64,000 bases of DNA from Catenuloplanes niger. GTDB taxonomy: Bacteria; Actinomycetota; Actinomycetes; Mycobacteriales; Micromonosporaceae. Positions 14,865 through 24,692 of the stretch are shown here, piece by piece. Below the pieces are notes generated by a model. It ran no database searches. It was not told where the DNA came from and worked only from the letters and a program-made list of their open reading frames with translations. The position numbers and the translations under genes were made by a program. The stretch is taken from positions 5,093,001 through 5,157,000 of the forward strand of contig NZ_JAVDYC010000001.1 of the NCBI RefSeq assembly GCF_031458255.1. The letters are read 5' to 3'. Positions within the stretch are counted from its first letter, which is position 1, and every line of letters begins with the position of its first letter.

Positions 14865-16835
14865 CTACGACGCGGTGAGCGTGAAGGTCTGCACCGTCTG
14901 GTCGTAGATCGGCTTGCTCTCCTGGAACCGGGCCTCCGTGGTGGTCAGGAAGAACGAGTAGACCTTGCCGCCGGACGCGACGAAGCGCCGGATGCCGTGC
15001 CGGCCGGCGTCGCCCTGGCCGCAGGTGTACTCCAGCTCGATCGCCTCGACGCCGGACATCTCCGCCGGGTTGCGCTGCACCTGCGTGTACGGCTTCGGGC
15101 AGGACGTGGGGTTGTCCGCCAGGAAGTTCTCGGCCGCGGTGACGAACCTGTCCAGGTCGCCGCCGTTCTCCACCGTGATGCGCAGCCGCCGGCCCTTGTC
15201 CTCCGGGTCGGTGAAGTCGACGTAGACCCGCTGCTCCGCGTCGTCGACCCGCCACCCGGCCGGGACGTCGACCGAGATGCCGCGGTTCGCGTACTGCTCG
15301 ACGGGGATCGTGGGGGTGGCCGGCTCGGACGTGGTGGTCTCGTTGCCCGCGATCGGGGTGGGCGTCGGCTCCTCGGTGCCGCCGCCCAGGTTGAACAGCA
15401 CGACGACCAGGATCAGCGCGGCCGCGGTGCCGGCCGCGGCGATCGCCTGGGTGCGGCGGGGCCAGGACCTGACCGTGCCGACCGCCTGGGAGCCGAGCCG
15501 CTTCGCGGAGTCCAGCGCGCCGCCGCCGGTCCCGCGGGACGATCCGCCGCCACCGCCGCCGTACACGCCGCCGCTCTGCGACATCGACGGCATCGCGCCG
15601 GTGGGCGCCATGCCCGGGTGGCTGGGGTAGCTGACGTGCGGCGGGATCGGCGCGGTGGTGTCGTTGTGCGGCTGCCACGGCGCGCCCATCGGCGGCGGGC
15701 CGGCGGGCATGCCGCCGTACGCCGCCGGGGAGACCGGGGACGCGCCGCCGGACTGCTCGCCGGACTGGATCGCGCGGAGCCGGTCGGTCAGCGACTCACC
15801 CGGCGCCAGCATGGCCGGGCCGCCGATCGCACCGCTCGGCGGCGGCTTCGGCGGGGCCTGCGGCGGTGCGGGCGACATCGGCGCGTTCGGGTTCTGCCGG
15901 GGGCGCTGGGCGGGCACCACCGCGTACGGGTCGGTGGCCAGGTGCGGCGGCACGTTGCTGGCCAGCGGGCCGGACAGCAGCTCGCGCAGCAGCCGGCGGG
16001 CGGTGGTGACGTCCATCCGCCGGGCCGGGTCCTTCTCCAGCAGCCCGAGCAGCACGTTCGCCAGGGAGCCGGCGCGGACCGGCTGCAGCGGCGGGTCCTC
16101 GACCACCGAGTGCATGGTCTCGATCGGGTCGCCCTTGTCGAACGGCGGCCGGCCCTCGACGGCCGTGAAGAGCGTCACACCGAGCGAGAACAGGTCGCTG
16201 GGCGGGCCGAAGTCCTGACCCATCGCCCGCTCCGGCGAGATGAAGTGCGGCGAGCCGAGCACCATGCCGGGCGTGGTCAGCTGCACGTCGGTGGGCATGC
16301 GGGCGACGCCGAAGTCGGTGAGCACGCACCGGCCGTCCGCGGCGATCAACACGTTCGCCGGCTTGACGTCGCGGTGCAGCACGCCGGCCGCGTGCGCGAC
16401 CTCGAGCGCGCCGAGCAGCGCGATGCCGATCTTGGCGACCGCGCGCGGCGCCAGCGGCCCGTCCTCGATGATCATGTCGGCCAGCGAGCGCGCGTCCAGC
16501 AGCTCCATCACGATCCACGGGCGGCCGCCCTCGTGCACGACGTCGTAGACCTGGACGACCGCGGGGTGCTGGAGCGCGGCGGCGGCGCGGGCCTCGCGCA
16601 GCGTCCGCTCGTACATCTGGTCCCGGTCGCTGGGGGCGAGCCCCGGGGGCAGGACGACCTCCTTGACCGCGACGTCGCGGCGCAGCAGCGTGTCGGACGC
16701 CCGCCACACGGTGCCCATGCCGCCGTGGCCCACCGCGGTGCGCAGGCTGTACCTGCCGCCGATCGTCGCGCCGGGGACGGCGCGGCCTCCGGTCGGGCCC
16801 ACAGAAGGGCTGTTCCACGTCGGAATCTGTGTCAC
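14865..16835 (-). CDS. Receptor-type Ser/Thr protein kinase (PknB family)
   Basis: The 656-residue protein is a transmembrane Hanks-type kinase. The kinase domain (about 29-290) has glycine loop GHGGMG, Lys58 in VAVKE, catalytic HRDVKPANV and DFGVARM. A Pro/Gly-rich juxtamembrane linker follows. A transmembrane helix lies at about 459-481, and about 175 outer residues start with Thr/Pro and contain ISVDVPAGWRVDD. No PASTA repeats are present, so the ligand differs from classical PknB. The GTG at 16835 is chosen because the domain follows within 30 residues; no strong ribosome site is seen and the start is uncertain. The outer domain resembles that of the second kinase at 42326. Confidence 0.88.
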   Translation of the reverse strand: MTQIPTWNSPSVGPTGGRAVPGATIGGRYSLRTAVGHGGMGTVWRASDTLLRRDVAVKEVVLPPGLAPSDRDQMYERTLREARAAAALQHPAVVQVYDVVHEGGRPWIVMELLDARSLADMIIEDGPLAPRAVAKIGIALLGALEVAHAAGVLHRDVKPANVLIAADGRCVLTDFGVARMPTDVQLTTPGMVLGSPHFISPERAMGQDFGPPSDLFSLGVTLFTAVEGRPPFDKGDPIETMHSVVEDPPLQPVRAGSLANVLLGLLEKDPARRMDVTTARRLLRELLSGPLASNVPPHLATDPYAVVPAQRPRQNPNAPMSPAPPQAPPKPPPSGAIGGPAMLAPGESLTDRLRAIQSGEQSGGASPVSPAAYGGMPAGPPPMGAPWQPHNDTTAPIPPHVSYPSHPGMAPTGAMPSMSQSGGVYGGGGGGSSRGTGGGALDSAKRLGSQAVGTVRSWPRRTQAIAAAGTAAALILVVVLFNLGGGTEEPTPTPIAGNETTTSEPATPTIPVEQYANRGISVDVPAGWRVDDAEQRVYVDFTDPEDKGRRLRITVENGGDLDRFVTAAENFLADNPTSCPKPYTQVQRNPAEMSGVEAIELEYTCGQGDAGRHGIRRFVASGGKVYSFFLTTTEARFQESKPIYDQTVQTFTLTAS

Positions 16836-17060
16836 TGGAAATGCCGCCCGGGGGAGTCGAGGGCCGGAACCAACCCCCCTATCTTGCGGGGTCGCCCGCC
16901 GTGAGGAAAGGTGCGGGGTACCAACTCTCCGGGAACTCGACCCTGTGTGTCCGCCGAGTGGCACTCGGTCTATCTTTCATCGCGGCCGCGCAACGATGAC
17001 GAAACATGTTGTGCGGAATACCTCACCCATCGACGGTGACGGCGGTCATAGGATCGCAAA

Positions 17061-18641
<1,581 letters not shown>

Positions 18642-19057
18642 GAACTTCTCGATCACTCGAACGAGTGGCCTTCGCGGAACCGCGTGCGCGGTGTGCGCTT
18701 GGCCCCATGGGGTACCAAGGACATGGCGGCCGACCATGCCGAATCGCCGATGACGCCCCCTTGACCAGGGGTAATTTTGATCAGTACAACCGCTGGCTGT
18801 CCGGTGTATACGGGACTCGCCCGAAGTGCACTCGTGTCCCGCGACGCCGTTACGCGTTGTAGAAAGGGAGGTGGCGAGTGCCTGCGCGGGACCACGGCGC
18901 AGACGGCGCCCCACCGACCCTCAAGCGTCCTTACCAGCGCTTTCGTGACGGACCGCGACCCGATCACTACCGTAACGAGGTTGCGCAGCGTCACCATGTG
19001 AGGTCTAGGCTGTCCGAGTCAACATCCATCCCCATCAACAGTGATCGAGAATCCGAC
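18642..19057 (+). other. Intergenic leader with a possible alternative start for the M20 gene
   Basis: A 416-base gap without an independent gene. It contains a small CACTCG/CGAGTG hairpin near 18653 and a strong ribosome-site-like GGGAGG near 18868, followed by a GTG at 18878 in frame with the downstream amidohydrolase. There is also a TAGGCT box near 19009 that could be a promoter. If 18878 is used, the amidohydrolase would gain 60 unusual residues at its N-terminus. Confidence 0.5.
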
Positions 19058-20317
19058 GTGACGAGTGCGTTGACGCTGCCCAGCAGCGAGCTGACGTCGT
19101 CCTGGCCCGATACTCCACCCGGGGCCGACCCCCTGCCCGGTCAACTCGACCGATGGCTCGCGTCACGAGGGGCCGAGCTGGTAGCCGTTCGCCGGCACAT
19201 CCACGCGCACCCGGAGCTGTCCTACCACGAGTTCGAGACCGCGGCGCTGGTCGCCCGCGAGCTCGCCGCGGCCGGTCTGCAACCGCGGTTCCTGCCCAAG
19301 GGCAACGGCGTGATCTGTGACATCGGCACCGGCGACCGGGTGATCGCGTTCCGGGCCGACCTCGACGCGCTGCCCATCCAGGACACCAAGGACGTGTCGT
19401 ACCGATCCACGGTCGACGGCGTCATGCACGCCTGCGGTCACGACGTGCACACCACGATCCTGCTCGGGCTCGGGCTGGCGCTGGCCAAGCTGAACCAGGA
19501 GGGGCAGCTGCCCGGCCGGGTGCGGCTGCTGTTCCAGCCCGCGGAGGAGGCGATCCCGTCCGGTGCGCCGCACGTGATCGCGGCCGGCGGGCTCAAGGAC
19601 GTGGCCGCGATCTTCGCGCTGCACTGCTACCCGCAGCTGCCGGCCGGCCTGGTCGGCGTGCGCTCCGGCCCGTTCACGGCCGCGGCGGACACCATCGAGG
19701 TGAAGCTGCGCGGCCCCGGTGGACACACCGCCCGGCCGCACCTGACCACCGACCTGGTGCACGCGCTGGGCCGGGTGATCGTGGACGTGCCCGCGCTGCT
19801 GGACCGCCGGATGGACGCCCGCGCCGGTGTCTCGATGGTCTGGGGCACGGTCAACGCCGGGCATGCCTACAACGCGATTCCCGCCGAGGGCTACGCCAAG
19901 GGCACCATCCGGATCCTCAGCCGGGAGGCCTGGCGGGAGGCGCCCGAGCTGGTCACCCGCCTGATCAAGGACGTGGTGTCGTCGACCGGCGCGGAGGCCG
20001 ACGTGGTCTACACGCGCGGCGTGCCGCCGGTGATCAACGACCGGATGACGTCCGCGCTGATCTCCGCGGCCGCCGGTGCCGCGCTCGGCCCGGAGCGCGT
20101 CGTCGAGGCCGAGATCAGCATGGGCGGCGAGGACTTCGCGTTCTACCTGGAGCAGGTGCCGGGCACGATGATCCGGCTCGGCACCAGCACGCCCGGTTCC
20201 GAGGTCCGCCGCGACATCCACCAGGCCGGGTTCGACGTGGACGAGCGCGCGATCGGCTACGGCATCCGGGTGATGACGCACACGGCCCTGGCCGCGCTCG
20301 CCAGCGGCGCGTTCTAG
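19058..20317 (+). CDS. M20D family amidohydrolase
   Basis: The 419-residue product belongs to the IAA-amino-acid/hippurate/N-acyl-amino-acid hydrolase branch of M20 peptidases. Metal and catalytic segments are visible: VRRHIHAHPELSYHEFET, MHACGHDVHTTILLG, LFQPAEE, HCYPQLPAG, and SMGGEDFAFYLEQVPG near the end. These binuclear zinc enzymes cleave amide bonds of N-acylated amino acids; the substrate is not predictable. The GTG at 19058 leaves a normal N-terminus. The better ribosome site in front of GTG 18878 argues for caution. It stands alone and is convergent with the DUF4349 gene. Confidence 0.85.
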   Translation: MTSALTLPSSELTSSWPDTPPGADPLPGQLDRWLASRGAELVAVRRHIHAHPELSYHEFETAALVARELAAAGLQPRFLPKGNGVICDIGTGDRVIAFRADLDALPIQDTKDVSYRSTVDGVMHACGHDVHTTILLGLGLALAKLNQEGQLPGRVRLLFQPAEEAIPSGAPHVIAAGGLKDVAAIFALHCYPQLPAGLVGVRSGPFTAAADTIEVKLRGPGGHTARPHLTTDLVHALGRVIVDVPALLDRRMDARAGVSMVWGTVNAGHAYNAIPAEGYAKGTIRILSREAWREAPELVTRLIKDVVSSTGAEADVVYTRGVPPVINDRMTSALISAAAGAALGPERVVEAEISMGGEDFAFYLEQVPGTMIRLGTSTPGSEVRRDIHQAGFDVDERAIGYGIRVMTHTALAALASGAF

Positions 20318-20335
20318 AAGATCAAAATCAGTCGA

Positions 20336-20384
20336 GGGTGCGGGTGGCCCGCGCGCCGGCCGGGCGGACGCGCCACCCGTACCC
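20336..20384. terminator. Bidirectional hairpin
   Basis: CGGGTGGC (20341-20348) pairs with GCCACCCG (20372-20379), extended outward by GGGT/ACCC. It separates the convergent amidohydrolase and DUF4349 genes. Confidence 0.6.
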
Positions 20385-20392
20385 GTCGATGA

Positions 20393-21382
20393 TCAGGGGG
20401 CGGACGCCGGCGGGGCCGCGGGCGCGGCGTTCACCGCGACGACGGGACGGCGACGCCGCAGCCGGCGCCACAGCAGCACCAGCGCGAGCACCGGCACGCC
20501 GACGCCGATCGCCCACGGCAGCAGCACGCCGACCACGGTCAGCACCACCGCGCCGAACGTCAGGAACGAGTCCCACCCGTTGCGCAGCCCGACCAGGAAG
20601 CCGCGGTCGTCGGGCTCCTCGGCCGGCGGTGGCGGCGCGGTGTCCTGCACCAGCTCGACCGTGAGCGTGGAGAGCGCGGCCAGGTCCTTGAGCCGGTCCC
20701 GCTTCGCCTCCAGCGACGCCAGCTCGGCCTGCCGCCGGGCCAGCTCGTTCTCCAGCGAGACCAGGTCGTTCAGTGACTTCGCCTGGGCCAGCAGCTTGCG
20801 GGCGCTCTCCACCTGCGCGCGCTGGCTGGCGATCCGCGAGTCCAGGTCGACGACCTCCTCGGTCACGTCCTGCGCGTCGATCTTCCGGCTCTCCTGCTCG
20901 CCGAGCGCGGAGATCTTGCCGAGCACGTCGTAGAACGCGTCCCGCGGGATCCGCAGCGTGATCGTGGCCTTCTCGTACGGCGTGTTCGCGTAGTTCACGT
21001 CCGTGGACCGGGCGTCCGCGCCGACGAAGCCCCCCGCGACCTCGGTCAGCCGGATCGCGGCCTCGGCCTGCGCGTCGACGTCCGTGACCCGGACCGTCAC
21101 CGAGCCGGTGTAGATCACGTCCCGGTTGATCACCGGGGCGCCGCCGCCGGAGCCGGGCGCCGCGCCGGTGCCGTCACCCTTGCCGGTCGTGCCGCCGCCG
21201 CTGCTGTCCTGGGCGCCACCCGCGTCCTGCGGCACCGCGGGCGCGGCGGCCGGTGCCTCGCCGGCGCTACTGGTGGAGGCGTTCTCGGCGCTGTCCGCGC
21301 CGCAGCCGGCGAGGGCCAGCGTGAGCGCCAGACCCGTCGCGCCGAACGCGGCGAGTGCGCGCTGTCGTCGTACCGTGGCCAT
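20393..21382 (-). CDS. DUF4349 lipoprotein
   Basis: A 329-residue lipoprotein with lipobox LALAGC near residue 28 and a Ser/Gly/Pro-rich spacer. A DUF4349 domain (about 85-270) follows, with YTGSVTVRVTDVDAQAE and a long coiled-coil helix pair rich in Arg, Glu and Leu. A C-terminal transmembrane helix and basic tail (LLWRRLRRRRP) end the protein. The family is common in Gram-positive bacteria and is not functionally defined. The topology suggests a protein tethered at both ends to the outer face of the membrane. The ATG at 21382 has GAGGGG upstream. An anti-sigma or envelope-sensing role is sometimes suggested for relatives, but nothing here proves it. Confidence 0.8.
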   Translation of the reverse strand: MATVRRQRALAAFGATGLALTLALAGCGADSAENASTSSAGEAPAAAPAVPQDAGGAQDSSGGGTTGKGDGTGAAPGSGGGAPVINRDVIYTGSVTVRVTDVDAQAEAAIRLTEVAGGFVGADARSTDVNYANTPYEKATITLRIPRDAFYDVLGKISALGEQESRKIDAQDVTEEVVDLDSRIASQRAQVESARKLLAQAKSLNDLVSLENELARRQAELASLEAKRDRLKDLAALSTLTVELVQDTAPPPPAEEPDDRGFLVGLRNGWDSFLTFGAVVLTVVGVLLPWAIGVGVPVLALVLLWRRLRRRRPVVAVNAAPAAPPASAP

Positions 21383-21529
21383 GATTGTCGGATCCCCTCG
21401 TGAGTGCGCGCCGCGGCGGGGCGTGCGTGACCGGTCAGACGCACCCGGCGGATGAACGGGTTCCGTGCGGGAACCTTCGGTAGCGTCACGGTTCGGCCGC
21501 GGGACGGCCACGGCCAGGAGGAGGCGTCG

Positions 21530-22162
21530 ATGCGGATCACCAAGTTCACCCATGCCTGCGTGCGGCTGGAGCGCGACGGCGCGGTGCTGGTCATCGACCC
21601 GGGCGCGTTCAGCGAACGGGCCGCCCTGGACGGTGCGGACGCCGTGCTGCTCACCCACGAGCACATCGACCACGCGGAGCCGGAGCGCATCGCGGACGTG
21701 GTCGAGGAGCGCGGCGTGCCGGTCTTCGCGCACCCGGGCGTGGCGGCCGCGATCCCGGAACTCACCAGTCTGATCACCACGGTGCAGCCGGGCGAGTCGA
21801 TCGAGGTGGCCGGCTTCGCGGTGAGCGCGCACGGCGGCGCGCACCAGATCATCCACCCGGACATCCCCCGGGTGCCGAACCTGGCCTGGCTGGTCGAGGC
21901 GGACGGCACGAACGTCTACCACCCGGGCGACTCGTTCGCGATCCCGGACGCCGACGTGGACACGCTGTTCCTGCCGATCTCCGGGCCGTGGATGCGGATG
22001 GCCGAGGCCGTCGACTTCGGCCGGGAGGTCAACCCGCGGCGGGCGTTCGCGCTGCACGAGGCGCTGCTCAGCGACATCGGGCTGGCCGTGGTCAACCGGA
22101 ACCTGAACCTGCTGCTGGACTTCGAGTACGCCCGGCTCGAGCCCGGGACGACCGTGTCGTGA
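21530..22162 (+). CDS. MBL-fold metallohydrolase
   Basis: A 210-residue metallo-beta-lactamase-fold protein of the UlaG-like/RNase-Z-like small branch. The metal site is visible as LTHEHIDHAEPE near residue 42, later SAHGGAHQIIH, and the conserved NVYHPGDSF aspartate. The substrate is unknown; relatives hydrolyse phosphoesters or lactones. The ATG at 21530 has AGGAGGAGG six bases upstream, which settles the start against the longer open frame. It opens a three-gene operon: its stop overlaps the next GTG (GTGA), and the second gene likewise overlaps the third. Confidence 0.8.
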   Translation: MRITKFTHACVRLERDGAVLVIDPGAFSERAALDGADAVLLTHEHIDHAEPERIADVVEERGVPVFAHPGVAAAIPELTSLITTVQPGESIEVAGFAVSAHGGAHQIIHPDIPRVPNLAWLVEADGTNVYHPGDSFAIPDADVDTLFLPISGPWMRMAEAVDFGREVNPRRAFALHEALLSDIGLAVVNRNLNLLLDFEYARLEPGTTVS

Positions 22163-23376
22163 GCCTCGGCGCGGACCTGCTCCGCCGGCTCTACGCCGAG
22201 CCGCCGGACCGCTTCACGGCCGCCCGGGACGCGGCCGTGGCCGAGGCGCGCGCCCGGGGTGACGTGGCCGGCGCGAAGGAGACGGCGGCGCTGCGCAAAC
22301 CGGTGATCGCGGCGTGGCTGGTCAACCTGCTGGCGATCCGCCGGCCGGACCTGCTGGCCGACCTGGCGGCGCTGGCCGGCGAGATGCGCGCGGCCCAGCG
22401 CGAGCTGCGCGGCGCCGACCTGCGCGAGCTCTCCGGGCAACGGCGGCGGCTGGTGGCGTCGCTGGTCGCGGAGGCGCGCACGCTCGCCGGTGCGGCCGGC
22501 GTGTCGACCGCGAAGCTGCCGCTGACCGAGGTGGAGGACACGCTGACCGCGGCACTGTCCGATGAGGAGATCGCCGCGTCGGTCCGGTCCGGCCGGCTGC
22601 TGCGGCCGGTCTCCTACGCGGGCTTCGGCGAGGTACCCCGGCCCCGCCTGCGCCTGGTCGCGGCACCGGACGCCGAGTCCCCGGAGGTCGACGACCCCGG
22701 TGACGAGGGCGCCGGGGCGGGCCGGGACGGCGCCGGACGGGCGCGCCCCGCGGCCGGGCCGGTATCGGCGACGGGTCGCGCGGACGGGGGCGTGCGCGGC
22801 CGTCGCGGCGGATCCGGGCCGCGGACGCCGGGCGGCTCCGGTGACCCGGCCGTCCGTCCCGCCTCCGCGCCCGGCGTGGACGCGGAGGACGAGCCGGCCG
22901 GCCGTACCGTCATCGCCGGCCGGTCGTCGGCCCGGAAGGCGGAGGCGGCCCGGAAGGCGGAGGACGCCGCGCGGCGCGCGCTGGAGCGGGCCGAGCGGGC
23001 GGCGCTGCGCGACCGGGAGCGGGCCGAGGCCGACCTCGCGACCGCCGAGGGCGCCGAGCGGGCCGCCGTCGCCGCGGTCGCGGACCTCTCCGAGCGGATC
23101 GCCGCGCTGCAGGCCGAGCGGAACGAGGCCGACCACGAGGTCAGCCGGCGCAAGCTGGCGCGCAAGACCGCGGAGCGGGCGGCGAGCGCGGCCCGGCGCC
23201 GGCACGGGGACGCCGCGGCCGCGCTGGAGGCGTCCGGTGCCACCCCGGACCGCGGCGCCGCCGAACCGTTCGTCGAGCCTGCGGCGCCGTTCGCCGACGG
23301 TGGCCGGCGGAAAGGTGCGGCGCGCCGGGGCAGGACTGACCGGGGCGGGCCGGCCAAGGCAGAATCGGGCGCGTGA
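22159..23376 (+). CDS. Conserved hypothetical coiled-coil protein
   Basis: Function not recognised. The 405-residue protein has a folded alpha-helical N-terminal half (about 1-165; LYAEPPDRFTAARDAAVAEA, AWLVNLLAIRRPDLLADLAA). A Gly/Pro/Ala-rich linker (about 170-255) follows, then a long charged heptad-rich helix (about 255-350), probably a coiled coil, and a basic disordered end. There are no membrane segments. It is coupled to the metallohydrolase upstream and to the next gene downstream by four-base GTGA overlaps, so the three products are made together. A partner or scaffold role is only a guess. Confidence 0.7.
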   Translation: MSLGADLLRRLYAEPPDRFTAARDAAVAEARARGDVAGAKETAALRKPVIAAWLVNLLAIRRPDLLADLAALAGEMRAAQRELRGADLRELSGQRRRLVASLVAEARTLAGAAGVSTAKLPLTEVEDTLTAALSDEEIAASVRSGRLLRPVSYAGFGEVPRPRLRLVAAPDAESPEVDDPGDEGAGAGRDGAGRARPAAGPVSATGRADGGVRGRRGGSGPRTPGGSGDPAVRPASAPGVDAEDEPAGRTVIAGRSSARKAEAARKAEDAARRALERAERAALRDRERAEADLATAEGAERAAVAAVADLSERIAALQAERNEADHEVSRRKLARKTAERAASAARRRHGDAAAALEASGATPDRGAAEPFVEPAAPFADGGRRKGAARRGRTDRGGPAKAESGA

Positions 23377-24116
23377 CCCCCGACCAGGCGGCGGCTGCCG
23401 CGAAGGCGCACATACTGCGTCTCGGCGGGGCGTTCGCGGAGGACCCGCTGACGCTGCAGCGCGCGCGGCGGCTCGGTCTCTCCGGCTGGGCGTACTACGT
23501 GGCCGCGCGCGGCGGCGCGCTCGGCGACGTGCGGGCGGACACGGTGGCCGCCGCGCTGGGTTTCATAGCGCCGGACGCGGTCTCGGACGGCTGGGACGCG
23601 GCCGCGACCGTGCTGCCGCCGTCGAAGATAGCGGCCGAGCACCTGGCCGAGTGCGCGCGCTGGGGCGTGGAGCGGCTGTCCACGTTCCCACGGCTGGCCC
23701 GGCTGATCGAGCTGTGCCGGCGGGTGGTGCTGGCCGCGGACCCGGCCGGACTGCCGCTGTTCGCCGCGTGGCGGGCGATGCCGGTGCCGGACCAGCGGGC
23801 CGGCGGCCAGGCCGCGATCCTGCTGCACCTGCTGCGCGAGCACCGCACCGGGGCGCACCTGATCGCCGCCCGGGTGAGCGGTCTGAGCCCGCTGGAGGCG
23901 GTGATCTCCGGGCCCGAGGGCGAGGCGGGGGCGGTGGCGTACGGCTGGCAGCCGCCCTACCCGAAGGTGCCGCCGCTGATCCGGCGGCGGCTCTGGGCGG
24001 ACGCGGTCACCGACCGGATAGCCGGCCAGGCCTACGAGGTGCTTTCCCTGACCGAGCGCGCGGAACTGCTCGGCCTGCTGGAGTCCGCGTCCGCCATCGT
24101 CTGGCCCGACGACTGA
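23373..24116 (+). CDS. Conserved helical protein, SCO6745-like
   Basis: A 247-residue, mostly helical cytoplasmic protein that resembles the SCO6745-type family of actinobacteria (segments LSGWAYYVAARGGALGDVRAD and ALGFIAPDAVSDGWDAA). No catalytic motif can be named. The family occurs widely in actinomycetes without experimental function. The GTG start overlaps the upstream stop by four bases, so it is the last member of the coupled metallohydrolase operon. It ends 15 bases from a convergent gene. Confidence 0.65.
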   Translation: MTPDQAAAAAKAHILRLGGAFAEDPLTLQRARRLGLSGWAYYVAARGGALGDVRADTVAAALGFIAPDAVSDGWDAAATVLPPSKIAAEHLAECARWGVERLSTFPRLARLIELCRRVVLAADPAGLPLFAAWRAMPVPDQRAGGQAAILLHLLREHRTGAHLIAARVSGLSPLEAVISGPEGEAGAVAYGWQPPYPKVPPLIRRRLWADAVTDRIAGQAYEVLSLTERAELLGLLESASAIVWPDD

Positions 24117-24131
24117 CCGGCGGGGGAGCGG

Positions 24132-24590
24132 TCAGTCGGGTTTGGCGGTGCGGGTCGGGCGGGCGCGCAGCTCGGCCACGTAGTCGTCGGGCGCACCGGC
24201 CGCCTGGGCCGCGTTCGCGATCTCGGTCAGGTACCACGAGGTGGGCAGGCCGCCCTCGTACCCGTTGAGCACGTAGACCCACGCGGTGACCTCGCCCTCG
24301 AGGGTGGCGACCCGCACGGTCAGCTTCCGGTAGGTGCCGGAGTTCACCCCCTCGACCTCGTCGAGTTGGGCGGCGTCGAACTCGTCGACGTCGTAGAGGG
24401 CCACGAACACGCGGTCGCCCGGCGACTCCACCACCGTGGTGACGGCGCCCTCCCAACCGAGGACGTCCTCCCCGGCGAAGGTCAGCCGCCACCCCTCCAG
24501 CCACCCGACCCCGATCATGGGCGAGTGCGGAGCGTAAGCATGCATGCGGGCTGGGTCGAGGTTTGAGCCATACGCGGCGTAATGACGCAC
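24132..24590 (-). CDS. Gamma-glutamylcyclotransferase-like protein
   Basis: A 152-residue protein with the GGCT/AIG2 signature YAAYGSNLDPARM at the N-terminus and the conserved acidic loop around DEVEGVNSGTYRKL. The fold converts gamma-glutamyl groups to 5-oxoproline or removes them from amines, and the catalytic glutamate is expected in the DEVEG segment. Actinomycetes use mycothiol rather than glutathione, so the true substrate may be another gamma-glutamyl amine. The GTG at 24590 gives the normal start; no clear ribosome site is seen. It diverges from lpdA. Confidence 0.78.
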   Translation of the reverse strand: MRHYAAYGSNLDPARMHAYAPHSPMIGVGWLEGWRLTFAGEDVLGWEGAVTTVVESPGDRVFVALYDVDEFDAAQLDEVEGVNSGTYRKLTVRVATLEGEVTAWVYVLNGYEGGLPTSWYLTEIANAAQAAGAPDDYVAELRARPTRTAKPD

Positions 24591-24692
24591 GGCGATGACG
24601 ATAGCCCGGCGGACGGTTGGGGGAGAATATGACCGAGCGTGTCGTATCTGGTTTACGGGGAAAAACCAGATCGTGGTCGGGAGGAACTGGGC

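Noticed and set aside
13180-15678. Open minus-strand frame of 832 codons
   Set aside because: Only the part from ATG 14805 is the mutase. The upstream 290 codons are a shadow of the kinase gene with no family similarity.
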